The notes beneath the pieces were generated by a model. That model worked only from the letters and a program-made list of their open reading frames with translations, ran no database searches and had not been told where the DNA came from. From NCBI GenBank assembly GCA_046329515.1, contig JAXLUM010000003.1:124001-188000 (forward strand): a DNA stretch of 64,000 nt, written 5' to 3'. Of this stretch, positions 26,936 through 36,650 are shown piece by piece. The stretch is from Bog-950 sp046329515. GTDB taxonomy: Bacteria > Bacteroidota > Bacteroidia > Chitinophagales > LD1. The translations under genes and the position numbers were made by a program. Each line of letters starts with the position of its first letter. The first letter of the stretch is position 1.

Positions 26936-29554
26936 TTAGGGTGCTGCTTTCTTATTTTTGGTTGATATGAATATCAACTCTGCGGCGTTGGAATCCACAA
27001 TTATAGTATCGCCTTTTTGCGCTTCGCCGCTTAGTATCATTTTAGATATGCGGTTTACTATTTCTTTTTGAATAGTGCGCTTAAGCGGCCTTGCACCGTA
27101 TTGCGGGTCGAAGCCCTGCTCGCCTAACCAATCCAGTGCGGCATCGGTAATTTGCAGTTCCATTTCTTTTTGACGAAGAAGGTCCTGCAGGTTGTGTAAC
27201 TGAAGGTCCACTATCTGGCGTATCTGCTTTTTCATCAGCGGACGGAACATCACTATTTCATCAATACGGTTCAAAAACTCAGGGCGAACCATTTGCTTCA
27301 ACCGTTCAATTACTTCCAGCTTAGTTGTTTCCAACACGGCGAACAAATTCTCATCTTTTACATGCTCAAAGTTGCGTTGTATAATATCAGAGCCTATGTT
27401 GGAGGTCATAATAATTACCGTATTCTTAAAGTTTACGGTGCGGCCTTTGTTATCCGTTAGGCGGCCATCATCTAACACCTGCAACAATATATTGAACACA
27501 TCAGGGTGCGCCTTTTCAATTTCATCAAACAGAATTACACTGTAAGGGCGGCGGCGCACGGCCTCGGTTAACTGGCCACCTTCATCGTAACCAACATAAC
27601 CCGGAGGAGAACCCACCAAACGGCTAACCGCATGTTTCTCCTGGTATTCGCTCATATCAATACGCACCATGGCGTGCTCATCGTTAAACAGTATGTAGCT
27701 TAAAGCTTTGCTTAACTCGGTTTTACCTACACCGGTAGTGCCCAGGAACAGGAATGAACCAATTGGCTTACGTTCATCTTGTAAACCTGCACGGCTACGG
27801 CGTATGGCATCAGCCACTGCTTCAATAGCTTCATCCTGGCCTTTAACGCGTTCCTGCAAGCGGTCTTCAAGGTGTAGCAGTTTTTCTTTTTCACCTTCCA
27901 GCATTCGCGCTACAGGTATGCCCGTCCATTTGGCTACTATAGCCGCTATATCTTCAGTGGTTACTTCTTCCTGCAGTAAACGTTTTTCAGGGGAGATTTC
28001 GGCCAGCTTCTTGTCCAACTCTTTAATGTCGGTTTCGGCCTCTTTTATTTTGCCGTAGCGTATTTCGGCTACTTTGCCGTAGTCGCCCTCGCGCTCTAAA
28101 CGTTCAGCGTCCAGCTTCATGTTTTCAATATCGCGGCGGCGGGCGGTAATTTTATCTACAATCTCTTTTTCGCTTTGCCACTTGGCTTTAAACTGGTTGC
28201 GGCTTTCTTTAAGGTTGGCCAATTCCTCGTTTAACTCCTTCAGCTTGCGTTCATCATTCTCGCGTTTGATTGCTTCAATCTCAATTTCAATCTGCATTAT
28301 GCGGCGCTCAATTTCATCCAACTCTTCAGGTAAGGAGTCCATTTCCAAACGCAACTTAGCTGCGGCTTCGTCAATTAGGTCAATGGCTTTGTCCGGTAAA
28401 AAACGTTCGGTTATATAACGGTCGCTTAAAGTAACAGCTGCTATAATAGCATCGTCTTTCACTTTTACCTTGTGGTGGTTTTCGTAACGCTCTTTTAAAC
28501 CACGCAGTATAGAGATAGCATCTTCAGGGCTGGGTTCTTCCACCATTACTTTTTGGAAACGGCGTTCCAGCGCTTTATCCTTTTCAAAATATTTCTGGTA
28601 TTCATTTAAAGTAGTAGCACCAATAGCGCGTAACTCACCGCGGGCAAGTTCAGGCTTAATAATATTGGCGGCATCCATGGCGCCTTCGGTGGCGCCTGCA
28701 CCTACTAAGGTGTGTATCTCATCAATAAACAGAATGATGCGGCCATCGCTTTCCTTTACTTCTTTTACTACCGACTTTAAGCGCTCTTCAAAATCGCCAC
28801 GGTATTTGGCACCGGCCATTAAAGCGCCCATATCCAGCGTAAATATTACTTTGTTCTTCAGGTTCTCGGGCACATCGCCTTTAACTATACGGTGGGCAAT
28901 ACCTTCGGCAATGGCTGTTTTACCTACACCGGGTTCACCAACCAGCAAAGGGTTGTTTTTTGTTTTGCGCGAAAGGATGTGCATTACACGGCGTATCTCT
29001 TCATCGCGGCCAATAACAGGGTCCAGCTTACCGCTTTTTGCCTGTGCATTTAAATTAATGGCATATTTATCTAATGCATTATAGCGTGCATCAGCGCTTT
29101 GTTCATTTACCTTTGTGCCGCGGCGAAGCTCCAATATTGCCTGGCGCAGTTTCTTTTCTTCAAGACCGGTTTCTTTCAAAAGTTTTGAAGTGTCATCGCC
29201 AATGGTCAGCATGGCTAACAACAGAATTTCTACGCTTACGTAATTGTCTTCAAACTCCTTTATAAGCTTATTGCTTTGCAGTAATAACTTGCCAAAGGCT
29301 TGCGAGGGAATAAGGTCGGATGCCTGCCCCGAAATTTTAGGCATCTTCTTTAAGCGCTCTTCTACTTTACCCAAAAGTATGTTGCGATTCACTCCGGCTT
29401 TCTCTAATAAGAAGGGTAGCGAATCAGTATCTGCATCTAACATGCCTTTTAGCATGTGCAGGGTTTCTAACTGCGGATGGCTGTTATTAAAGGCTTCCTG
29501 TTGCGCATTGCTTAATGCCTCTAAAGCCTTGGTTGTAAAATTATTTGCGTTCAT
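26936..29554 (-). CDS. clpB: ATP-dependent disaggregase ClpB
   Basis: An 872-residue full-length ClpB. The N-terminal Clp repeat domain (about 1-145) is followed by NBD1 with Walker A GEPGVGKTAIAEG (near 206) and Walker B ILFIDEIHTL, then the long coiled-coil middle domain (about 400-530, rich in Glu/Lys/Arg) that sets ClpB apart from ClpA/C, then NBD2 with GTTGVGKTELSK (near 606) and ILFDEIEKAHPD. With DnaK it pulls proteins out of aggregates in the cytosol. No ClpP-binding loop is expected. It starts about 60 bp from a 13-bp palindrome. Confidence 0.96.
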   Translation of the reverse strand: MNANNFTTKALEALSNAQQEAFNNSHPQLETLHMLKGMLDADTDSLPFLLEKAGVNRNILLGKVEERLKKMPKISGQASDLIPSQAFGKLLLQSNKLIKEFEDNYVSVEILLLAMLTIGDDTSKLLKETGLEEKKLRQAILELRRGTKVNEQSADARYNALDKYAINLNAQAKSGKLDPVIGRDEEIRRVMHILSRKTKNNPLLVGEPGVGKTAIAEGIAHRIVKGDVPENLKNKVIFTLDMGALMAGAKYRGDFEERLKSVVKEVKESDGRIILFIDEIHTLVGAGATEGAMDAANIIKPELARGELRAIGATTLNEYQKYFEKDKALERRFQKVMVEEPSPEDAISILRGLKERYENHHKVKVKDDAIIAAVTLSDRYITERFLPDKAIDLIDEAAAKLRLEMDSLPEELDEIERRIMQIEIEIEAIKRENDERKLKELNEELANLKESRNQFKAKWQSEKEIVDKITARRRDIENMKLDAERLEREGDYGKVAEIRYGKIKEAETDIKELDKKLAEISPEKRLLQEEVTTEDIAAIVAKWTGIPVARMLEGEKEKLLHLEDRLQERVKGQDEAIEAVADAIRRSRAGLQDERKPIGSFLFLGTTGVGKTELSKALSYILFNDEHAMVRIDMSEYQEKHAVSRLVGSPPGYVGYDEGGQLTEAVRRRPYSVILFDEIEKAHPDVFNILLQVLDDGRLTDNKGRTVNFKNTVIIMTSNIGSDIIQRNFEHVKDENLFAVLETTKLEVIERLKQMVRPEFLNRIDEIVMFRPLMKKQIRQIVDLQLHNLQDLLRQKEMELQITDAALDWLGEQGFDPQYGARPLKRTIQKEIVNRISKMILSGEAQKGDTIIVDSNAAELIFISTKNKKAAP

Positions 29555-29615
29555 ATTCTTATGCTTAAGTGTTCCTATTTTCTAACGCTTGATTTGGCAA
29601 ATTGCTTTCCAAATG

Positions 29616-29628
29616 TGTAATAATTACA
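29616..29628. promoter_or_regulatory. Perfect 13-bp palindrome upstream of clpB
   Basis: TGTAATAATTACA has 6-bp perfect arms around a central A, 61 bp upstream of the clpB start. It could be a repressor site, but AT-rich palindromes of this length also arise by chance. Confidence 0.25.
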
Positions 29629-29710
29629 ATTTGTCAGTTGCGTATGTTAAATAGGTGACGTAAAGACCGAAAAGCTTGATTTTCAACGGTAAAAATTTCC
29701 GATGAGTAAT

Positions 29711-29739
29711 AAAAAAAGCCCCTGAAAAAATCAGAGGCT
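29711..29739 (-). terminator. Terminator closing the sphingolipid-type operon
   Basis: Read on the minus strand, arms GCCTCTGA and TCAGGGGC (one mismatch) enclose a T-rich loop and are followed by a run of seven T. It lies 24 bp past the stop of the 272-residue lipoprotein gene. Confidence 0.75.
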
Positions 29740-29762
29740 ATATGAATTTGACGGCCTTTGTT

Positions 29763-30581
29763 TTAATACCAGAAGGTTAGGTCAGCATTGTAGATATCGT
29801 ATGAAGCATGGAATTTATTATCGCAGCCTCCGTTGCCGAAATCTATAATTACAGGTTTAGGGTCGTTATTGCTGTAAACGGTTACTGTGCCGCTAACCAA
29901 ATAGCGACAAGCTAACTTCCATACCACATTATCAGAATGTGAGTTAAAGTTTTTGCCATTGAAACCAATGCCTGTGCTTTGGCCCTGACCGGTGTATTCA
30001 TCATCTAAAATAGCAAGGGTGCCGAAGCCACCGGTTTGTGTTGAACTGCGCGTAGCATTCCAGGTGCAATATTTACCATCAGGCGTGGTTGCTTTACCGT
30101 TGGTTATAGTATCGTTAAACGTACGGCTGTTGCTGTTAGGGCTGGTGTTAGCCAGGTTATAAGTGCCTTCTAACTTTACTGAATTAACGTAGTAATTCTG
30201 GAATGTTACCTGAACGTGTGCGCCGGGGTTGTGCAGGTAATCAGTAAATACAGCAGTAACCATACCACGACGGTTAACACCGTATTGGTCCGTACAACCC
30301 AGTGTGCCAAAATCAACAGTTACTGTTTTAGGAAAGGTGGTAAAATCGTTAGGGTTAAGTGTAACCGTAGCGCAAAGGCTTTGTGTGCCATCGGTTTTGC
30401 CGCTAAGGTTGTTTTCGTTCGCTGCATTTTCTATCACTTTGCTTACATCCTTAAACAGGTTATCGGCAGTAGAGTAGCTGGTAGCAGCATCAGAGTCGAA
30501 CTTATTTTTCTTTACGCAGGCGCAAAGAATCAGGGTAAACATAATTATGGGCGCAAGGCCGGCGAGGTGTTTTGTGTTCAT
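29763..30581 (-). CDS. Hypothetical lipoprotein with paired DFG-x2-GC motifs
   Basis: A 272-residue protein starting MNTKHLAGLAPIIMFTLILCAC, a lipobox (LCAC). The mature part carries two copies of a motif, VDFGTLGC near residue 90 and IDFGNGGC near residue 244, inside beta-rich segments. This pattern recurs in Bacteroidota lipoproteins with no assigned function. It is the last gene before a terminator and 53 bp downstream of the GNAT-like gene. A link to sphingolipid handling is possible only from its position. Confidence 0.75.
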   Translation of the reverse strand: MNTKHLAGLAPIIMFTLILCACVKKNKFDSDAATSYSTADNLFKDVSKVIENAANENNLSGKTDGTQSLCATVTLNPNDFTTFPKTVTVDFGTLGCTDQYGVNRRGMVTAVFTDYLHNPGAHVQVTFQNYYVNSVKLEGTYNLANTSPNSNSRTFNDTITNGKATTPDGKYCTWNATRSSTQTGGFGTLAILDDEYTGQGQSTGIGFNGKNFNSHSDNVVWKLACRYLVSGTVTVYSNNDPKPVIIDFGNGGCDNKFHASYDIYNADLTFWY

Positions 30582-30634
30582 GGGGAATTCGTATTTATTA
30601 CAACTATGGGTTTTGATTGTTAATCTATTTGGTA

Positions 30635-31933
30635 TTACAACATTGGCGATTCAATATAGATACGCACCTGGCCGGAGGTATCTTTACTGTGGTTTTTCAT
30701 ATCGCTGTATTGTTCAGGCCTGTCGTAAATAACAAAGAACAAATACGGGTCGTAAACAATGCTCTTTTTTACATCGAAGTAAGGGTCGCCCTCGTAGCCT
30801 GCCAATAAGCTTACTTGTACGCCGTGTTCCTTGCGGTATTTGTGCGCAGCGCCTTTCAATAACTGTTTTACTCCGTTTTGCGAACCAACTAACAGGGTAG
30901 GGTAAAGAATTTTATCGGTTATTTTCAGGGCATCAATAAACTTAAAGAAGCCTTTAGGGTTTTGCAGTTTAAGGTGCATGTAATCGCCCCAGTTTATGAT
31001 AAAACCTGCAGCCTCCATATTGCCGGCTTTATCGGGTAGCATGTAAACACGGCTGGTAGGCGATGAACCAAAAATGCGGTCCAGCATATTGAAAAAATTC
31101 TTTTCAGTATGTATTTGGTTAAACACAAAGTTGGTGCGAAGGTCCTGTATGCGCCTGTAATATTCGCGCAGCGCATCTTTGTTATCTGATATATCTACCA
31201 ATTTTTGCGCGGCGCTGCTGCTACCAAAAATAAGGTTGATGTGCGTATTGGTACGCATAGGGAAAGTTTCGAAAAACTTACCGTGGCGCTGGCTGTTCAT
31301 TTTAAGCGCATCGTTAATGGCCTGGTTTTCGCGGCCCATGCTGGCGTACACAAAGTGTATATCCTCTAAGGTTACAATATCCAGCAGTATGCTGAACATA
31401 GTAGTGAAGATGCGTTTACGGCGGTAAATAGCTTTGCCATCTACGGTTTGCTCGCTAAGGCGCAATACGTTGTAGTAATAACCCTTGTGAAGCTGACCAT
31501 CAGGCGAAGTAAAATCAATGTGATTGGCGTGTATATAACCAATCATATTGTAATCGCGCTTGTTGCTGTTTTTAGATTCCTGCGGGTGTAGTATTACAAC
31601 CACTTTAGCATCCTCAAAAAAGCTGTTAACCGAATCGGGAAACTTATGAAAGTAGCTCTGGAAGGTCAACTTACCCTCGCCTTTTTCATTCATGTGTTTC
31701 TCGGGTACGCTAACCACTTCTTTACACTCGCTGTAAAAGTATTCGGCATCATCGCGCAGGTGAAAATGCGAGAGCACTGCACTTATTTCGCTTAGTAAAC
31801 TGATGGGGAAGGAGAGCATTACCAGTTCTCCTTCAAAAGCATCATCGCACTCAATTTGGCGGCGTGTATATTTTAACTGGGATGGATTAGCGGGATCTTT
31901 CCCTTCTATATAATAGTAGTGACGTTGTTTCAT
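30635..31933 (-). CDS. GNAT-like protein next to serine palmitoyltransferase (candidate N-acyltransferase)
   Basis: A 432-residue cytosolic protein with no signal peptide and no obvious membrane span. Near residues 192-215 the text HFVYASMGRENQAINDAL is like the GNAT motif in which Asn...Ala...Leu contacts the acyl donor; the segment before it (LLDIVTLEDI) could be the preceding strand. It starts 29 bp downstream of serine palmitoyltransferase. Bacterial ceramide synthase of Caulobacter is a GNAT-like protein, so this gene is a candidate N-acyltransferase for the long-chain base. I did not find a firm match by eye, and the role is inference. Confidence 0.7.
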   Translation of the reverse strand: MKQRHYYYIEGKDPANPSQLKYTRRQIECDDAFEGELVMLSFPISLLSEISAVLSHFHLRDDAEYFYSECKEVVSVPEKHMNEKGEGKLTFQSYFHKFPDSVNSFFEDAKVVVILHPQESKNSNKRDYNMIGYIHANHIDFTSPDGQLHKGYYYNVLRLSEQTVDGKAIYRRKRIFTTMFSILLDIVTLEDIHFVYASMGRENQAINDALKMNSQRHGKFFETFPMRTNTHINLIFGSSSAAQKLVDISDNKDALREYYRRIQDLRTNFVFNQIHTEKNFFNMLDRIFGSSPTSRVYMLPDKAGNMEAAGFIINWGDYMHLKLQNPKGFFKFIDALKITDKILYPTLLVGSQNGVKQLLKGAAHKYRKEHGVQVSLLAGYEGDPYFDVKKSIVYDPYLFFVIYDRPEQYSDMKNHSKDTSGQVRIYIESPML

Positions 31934-31962
31934 GAACGTATCAGGGTTAAAGTGTTGTTGGC

Positions 31963-33177
31963 TTAATGTTGAATAACGATATCGCGGTTAAGCAAATCCA
32001 ATTGCTTACCTATTTTCTGGAATTTGTCCACTATGTAATCAAGGTGGTGATTTTCGTGTGTGGCCATGTAACTGGTGCGCAGCATTTGCATGCCCGGAGG
32101 GGTTGCCGGCGATATGAAGGCATTTACAAACACGCCTTCTTCATACAGCATTTTCCAAATGGCAAATGTTTTTTGGTCGTCGCCAATAATTACAGGCACA
32201 ATGGCGGCCTCGCCATCAATTACATTAAAGCCCGATTCGCGAAGGCCCTGGCGAACGCGGTCGGCATTTTTGCGCACGCGGGTTGCCAGTTCAGGTTGTT
32301 CAATCAATATATCAAGGGCTGCATCGGCTGCGGCAACAGAGGCCGGGGTAGGAGAAGCCGAGAAAATAAGCGCAGGTGATTTATGTTTCAAATAATTAAT
32401 AACGCGCTCTTCACCAACCACAAAGCCACCTATAGAGGCCAGTGTTTTGCTGAAAGTACATACAATAAGGTCAACGTCCTTTTCGGCACCAAAGTGGTGT
32501 ACCGTGCCTTTGCCATCGGGGCCTAAAACGCCAAAGCCGTGGGCATCATCTACCAGTATTTGCGCGCCGTATTTTTTTGCCAGCTCTACTATGCCGGTCA
32601 TGTTTACTACCAGGCCGTGGGCGCTGAAAACACCATCGGTAACAATCAATTTGTTGGCCTCAGCAGGTATTTTTTCAAGCCTGCGTTCAAGGTCCTGCAT
32701 ATCATTATGCTTGTAGCGAACGATATGAGCATGTAAGGAGGCGCTCATAAGGTTACCCGCCACAATGCTGGCGTGGTTGTCCTTATCGCTTAGTACGTAA
32801 TCGCCTTTGCTTATTAGGGGGAAGATAACCCCCTGGCCGGCCTGGTAACCGGTGCTGAAAAGCAGGGCGGCTTCTTTACCCATGAACTTCGCAATCTTAT
32901 TTTCCAGTTGAATGTGGAGGTCAATGGTGCCGGTAAGGAAACGGGAACCTGAACAGCTTGTGCCGTATTTTTTAAGGGCGTTAACGGCGGCTTCCTTTAC
33001 TTTGGGGTGGGCGGTGAGGCCCAGGTAATTATTAGAACCGGCCATAACCACCTTGCGGCCTTCCATCATAACAGTGGGGCCTTCGCTTTCTTCAATAGGG
33101 CGGAAGTAAGGGTAAACCCCTTTCTCTTTGGTTAAATCGGCGTCGTTCCAGTTGTAACATTTATCGAATAAACTCAT
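31963..33177 (-). CDS. Serine palmitoyltransferase-like alpha-oxoamine synthase
   Basis: A 404-residue PLP enzyme of the alpha-oxoamine synthase family. The glycine-rich GTSCSGSRFLTGTIDLH is near residue 72; DDAHGFGVLG near 210 holds the Asp that binds the PLP ring nitrogen; and TFSKTLASIGG holds the PLP lysine, K244. The family includes serine palmitoyltransferase, 8-amino-7-oxononanoate synthase and glycine C-acetyltransferase. Length, lack of a biotin gene neighbour, and the adjacent lipid kinase favour serine palmitoyltransferase, which joins serine and palmitoyl thioester to make 3-ketosphinganine. Confidence 0.85.
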   Translation of the reverse strand: MSLFDKCYNWNDADLTKEKGVYPYFRPIEESEGPTVMMEGRKVVMAGSNNYLGLTAHPKVKEAAVNALKKYGTSCSGSRFLTGTIDLHIQLENKIAKFMGKEAALLFSTGYQAGQGVIFPLISKGDYVLSDKDNHASIVAGNLMSASLHAHIVRYKHNDMQDLERRLEKIPAEANKLIVTDGVFSAHGLVVNMTGIVELAKKYGAQILVDDAHGFGVLGPDGKGTVHHFGAEKDVDLIVCTFSKTLASIGGFVVGEERVINYLKHKSPALIFSASPTPASVAAADAALDILIEQPELATRVRKNADRVRQGLRESGFNVIDGEAAIVPVIIGDDQKTFAIWKMLYEEGVFVNAFISPATPPGMQMLRTSYMATHENHHLDYIVDKFQKIGKQLDLLNRDIVIQH

Positions 33178-33274
33178 TCATCACTTTTTCGTTAGTAATC
33201 GCTTCGCACAGGTCAAAGATGAAACTTTCTGCGAAAATTTCGTTTTTGCAGCGGGCTATGTGGAAAAATAAGAA

Positions 33275-34186
33275 CTAAACGATAAAGTTTATAGCGGCGG
33301 GGATAACTTTAACTTTCATAGGTGAATAACCTACAAATTCGCCATCCATATCAATAGGTAGGGGGCCTACAGATGATTGAATAGTAAGCTCTTTGCAGGT
33401 GTGGTAGTGCACTTCGGGGTGAATGATTTTCTTTCCTTTTCTTATATCGGGCAGGTATTTCAAATAGTCCATTACACTAACATCGCCTATGGCAATGGCG
33501 TTTAACAGGCCATCATCAAGGCTTGAATCGGGACTAACCCCCAGGCCGCTACCCAACCAGGCACCGTTGGCGGCAAAAAAATTCATCATCCTTCCCTGGC
33601 AGGTAAAGGTATCGCCGGTAACGGTTATGGGGTGCTTTTTATAACTGATAAGGCTGGTAACTATAGCATACTGGTATGCCGCCATTGCGCCGAACATTTT
33701 GGTAGTGCGGTTTAAGCGCTCAACTGCTACACCGCCCATGCCTACATCGGTTATATTAATAAAGTAGCGGCTGGTATCTTTTCCATCGGTAGAGGTAAAG
33801 CGGGCCAGGCCAAGGTCAATACGCTTACTCTTATTATGCTCAATGGTGTTCTTCAGTTCCTGAACAGTAGAGGCGGACTTTATGGTTTTAATAAAGTCGT
33901 TACCGCTGCCGCCGGGTAAAAGGCCCAGTTTAATTTCTTCTTTATCGGCAAGGCCGCTCTGCATTATGCCATTGGCACATTCGTTAAGGCTGCCATCGCC
34001 GCCGCAGCATATAATATAAGTATAGCCATCCAGGGCAGCTTGTTTTGCAAGACTTATGGAGTGCCCCGGTTGCTGGGTTATTAAAAACTGCACTTTATAC
34101 CCTTCGGAAAAATGCTGCAGAATTTGTTGCTGCAGTTTTTCCTTAGTGCGCAGTTTACCATGTATAATGAAGGCGACCTTTTTCAT
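33275..34186 (-). CDS. Diacylglycerol/sphingoid-base-type lipid kinase
   Basis: A 303-residue DAGK_cat family kinase. CGGDGSLNE at residues 61-69 is the nucleotide-binding GGDG motif, and LGLLPGGSGNDF near residue 90 is the second conserved block. DMDGE near the C-terminus is the usual acidic site. Relatives phosphorylate diacylglycerol, sphingosine, ceramide or undecaprenol. It is 97 bp upstream of serine palmitoyltransferase on the same strand, so a sphingoid base or ceramide substrate is attractive but unproven. Confidence 0.82.
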   Translation of the reverse strand: MKKVAFIIHGKLRTKEKLQQQILQHFSEGYKVQFLITQQPGHSISLAKQAALDGYTYIICCGGDGSLNECANGIMQSGLADKEEIKLGLLPGGSGNDFIKTIKSASTVQELKNTIEHNKSKRIDLGLARFTSTDGKDTSRYFINITDVGMGGVAVERLNRTTKMFGAMAAYQYAIVTSLISYKKHPITVTGDTFTCQGRMMNFFAANGAWLGSGLGVSPDSSLDDGLLNAIAIGDVSVMDYLKYLPDIRKGKKIIHPEVHYHTCKELTIQSSVGPLPIDMDGEFVGYSPMKVKVIPAAINFIV

Positions 34187-34250
34187 GTGATAAGCCCTAA
34201 ATGTATAACGGACGAGGCATTACGTATTGTGATAATTATCAACCGGCCGC

Positions 34251-36080
34251 TTACTTAGCTGCTTTAACCTTGTCAATCCATTTATTCACCAGGTCTTCAA
34301 GGGTGGTTAATGAAACGGCGCCATTGGTAAGTACCACATCATGAAATTGGCGGATATCGAACTTGCTGCCCAACTCTTTCTCGGCATGTTGGCGCAATTG
34401 CAATATTTTAAGCATACCAATTTTATAACCGGTAGCCTGGCCAGGCCATAAGAAGTAGCGCTCAATTTCTTTTTCAATATCGCCTTTGGCGTTGGCCGTG
34501 TTATGCGTAAAGTAGTCAATGGCCTGTTCGCGGGTCCAGTGTTTGTAATGTATACCCACATCAACCACTAAGCGTGCCGCGCGGAAAATTTCCATACTTA
34601 ACCTTCCGAAATCGGAATAGGGGTCTTCATATTTTCCTACATCCTTACCAAGGTACTCTGCATATAAAGCCCAGCCCTCTATATAAGAAGTGAAAAATTC
34701 ATAGCGCCGGAATTTGGGAACGTTCTTCAGTTCCTGTGCAATAGCAATTTGCATGTGGTGGCCCGGTATCGCTTCGTGGTAAGTAAGCGCTTCCATTTGG
34801 TACTTGGGCTCATCATCCATGTTATACGTATTTACATAATAACGGCCGGGGCGGCTGCCATCGGCACTTGGGTCTTCGTAAAAGGCCCCACCGGCGCTTT
34901 TCTCGCGGAAGGCTTCTACCAACTTTACTACCAATGGCGCTTTAGGTAAAGTGCCAAACAACTCAGGCAGTTTAAGGCGCATGCTATCGATATACCGATT
35001 GGCATCGTCCACAATTTCTTTTTTGCCTTTGGCATCGTTGCTGTATTTAAACTGGGGGTCGGTGCGCACAAATTCAAAAAAGTCCTGCAGCGAATCATTT
35101 TTGTAATTCACCTTTTTCATAATTGCGCGCATTTCGTTTTGTATGCGGGCTACTTCGTCTTCTCCTGTTTTAAATACTTCATCGGGCGTCATGGTAGTAG
35201 TAGTGTGCCATTGCAATGAATAGGCATAGTATGCATCACCATCTTTTAAGCCCCAAACACCATTGCTGCCTTTCTCTTTTGCTTTCGGCTCCAGTTGTAA
35301 CCAGTAGTCTAATAGCTTTTGATAGGATGCTTTAACGGTAGTTTTTAAAACTTCAGCCGCTGTGTTTTTTAACTCATCCTTTTTCGCTTTATCAATACTT
35401 AGCGCATCTACCTTGCTACTGAAATCGGATAAGAGAATGTTAGAACCATCTTTTTTATCAAGGCCCGCAATAAAGCTTTTCAAATCATCAGTTACATAGT
35501 GGAAAGTAAAGTAAGGTGGTATGGCGCCTACTTCTTCACTCTTTTTCAAATCATCTAAGGTTTGATCAAAAACACCTTCCAGTTTTTTCAAACGGCTTAT
35601 ATAAGCTTCCGCATCAGAAAGCGAGTCGATACGGTGAACGTTAATAAGGAATGCCGGTAAATCGTTATGCGGGCCCTGCAACTGCGTAATTGTGTAGCCG
35701 TGATGCCTCCAGCGAAGGCCTTCTTCCGTGCGCTTAATATCTTCCTGCAGCATTTTTATGCTAAGCGCTGTTTGATCGTCCAGCGCATCAAGGTTGAAAT
35801 TCTTTTTCAGCGAATCGAATTCCGCTTTGTGCAGGGCGATTTCCTTATCCATTGCTGCATCGCTGCGGTCGTCCCAACTATCGTAACCGGTTTTAAGGCC
35901 AAGGTTGGAAGCAAATTCAGGATGGCGGGCTACCTGCTCGTCAAATTTTTTATCTAAAAAGTCATTTACCTTTTTTGATTCGGCTGCCATTTCATCGGCT
36001 GTGTACGTCTTCTTTGTATTCATACTATTGTTACAGGATGCTAATAAAAGAACCAGGAAAGGGGCAAGGAGTTTTTTCAT
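34251..36080 (-). CDS. DUF885 lipoprotein, metallopeptidase-like
   Basis: A 609-residue protein beginning MKKLLAPFLVLLLASCNNS, a lipobox (LLASC). The rest is mainly helical. ALTYHEAIPGHHMQIA near residue 440 contains HExxxxHH-like text that is a DUF885 hallmark and probably a zinc site; FTSYIEGWALYAEYLG supplies a downstream Glu. DUF885 is related to M3/M32-type metallopeptidases, so a cell-envelope peptidase is likely but unproven. It lies 13 bp downstream of the DinB gene. Confidence 0.83.
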   Translation of the reverse strand: MKKLLAPFLVLLLASCNNSMNTKKTYTADEMAAESKKVNDFLDKKFDEQVARHPEFASNLGLKTGYDSWDDRSDAAMDKEIALHKAEFDSLKKNFNLDALDDQTALSIKMLQEDIKRTEEGLRWRHHGYTITQLQGPHNDLPAFLINVHRIDSLSDAEAYISRLKKLEGVFDQTLDDLKKSEEVGAIPPYFTFHYVTDDLKSFIAGLDKKDGSNILLSDFSSKVDALSIDKAKKDELKNTAAEVLKTTVKASYQKLLDYWLQLEPKAKEKGSNGVWGLKDGDAYYAYSLQWHTTTTMTPDEVFKTGEDEVARIQNEMRAIMKKVNYKNDSLQDFFEFVRTDPQFKYSNDAKGKKEIVDDANRYIDSMRLKLPELFGTLPKAPLVVKLVEAFREKSAGGAFYEDPSADGSRPGRYYVNTYNMDDEPKYQMEALTYHEAIPGHHMQIAIAQELKNVPKFRRYEFFTSYIEGWALYAEYLGKDVGKYEDPYSDFGRLSMEIFRAARLVVDVGIHYKHWTREQAIDYFTHNTANAKGDIEKEIERYFLWPGQATGYKIGMLKILQLRQHAEKELGSKFDIRQFHDVVLTNGAVSLTTLEDLVNKWIDKVKAAK

Positions 36081-36093
36081 TGGGGTGTTGTTG

Positions 36094-36591
36094 TTATATA
36101 GTTTTAGAAGCGTTGATTTTACATAGCCAGCCTAAGTGCCCGGCATGTGTAGCCTCGTGGCGGATGGCGTGTTGAATTACTACTTTAATAGTGTTACCGG
36201 TTCCAAAGTCGGCACCTATTAAATTCTCTTTCATCAAATCTTCATCGCTTATAGTGCGTATGTGCGCCATTGCTGCTTCGTGTATGGTTTTGCGCTGGTC
36301 TAAAAAGGTTTTAAGGTCCACTTCCGGTTGGTGGAAGGTTCCGTCAGCGCCCAGGCGATAATGGTTCAACCATTCAATATTAACCGAAGGGCCGCCTGTG
36401 CCGATAAGCAACAGGAAGTTTTCGCTCCAGCAAAGATGCGCGGCCATCCAGGCCACGCTGTTGAGTTTAACGCCGTTCACTTCCCATTCTTTATAAGGGT
36501 CGGCTTCTTTTAGTTTGCTCATATAAAAACGCACAAGCCCGTACGACATTTCGTAGGTATCGGCCAATAAGTTTGCCTGTGTAGTGGACAT
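36094..36591 (-). CDS. DinB-family protein
   Basis: A 165-residue four-helix-bundle protein. The DinB/DUF664 metal triad is visible as AAHLCWSE near residue 52 and HAIRHEATHAGHLGWL near residue 144. Members bind Zn or Ni; some are thiol transferases (bacillithiol or maleylpyruvate type). The substrate is unknown. It is between a DUF885 lipoprotein and an amidohydrolase in a close minus-strand series. Confidence 0.85.
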   Translation of the reverse strand: MSTTQANLLADTYEMSYGLVRFYMSKLKEADPYKEWEVNGVKLNSVAWMAAHLCWSENFLLLIGTGGPSVNIEWLNHYRLGADGTFHQPEVDLKTFLDQRKTIHEAAMAHIRTISDEDLMKENLIGADFGTGNTIKVVIQHAIRHEATHAGHLGWLCKINASKTI

Positions 36592-36650
36592 GCTCTTAGG
36601 GGTTTAGAAAATTAAAGATGAAGAATTTAAGCAGAAGAAGTGAAAGAATT

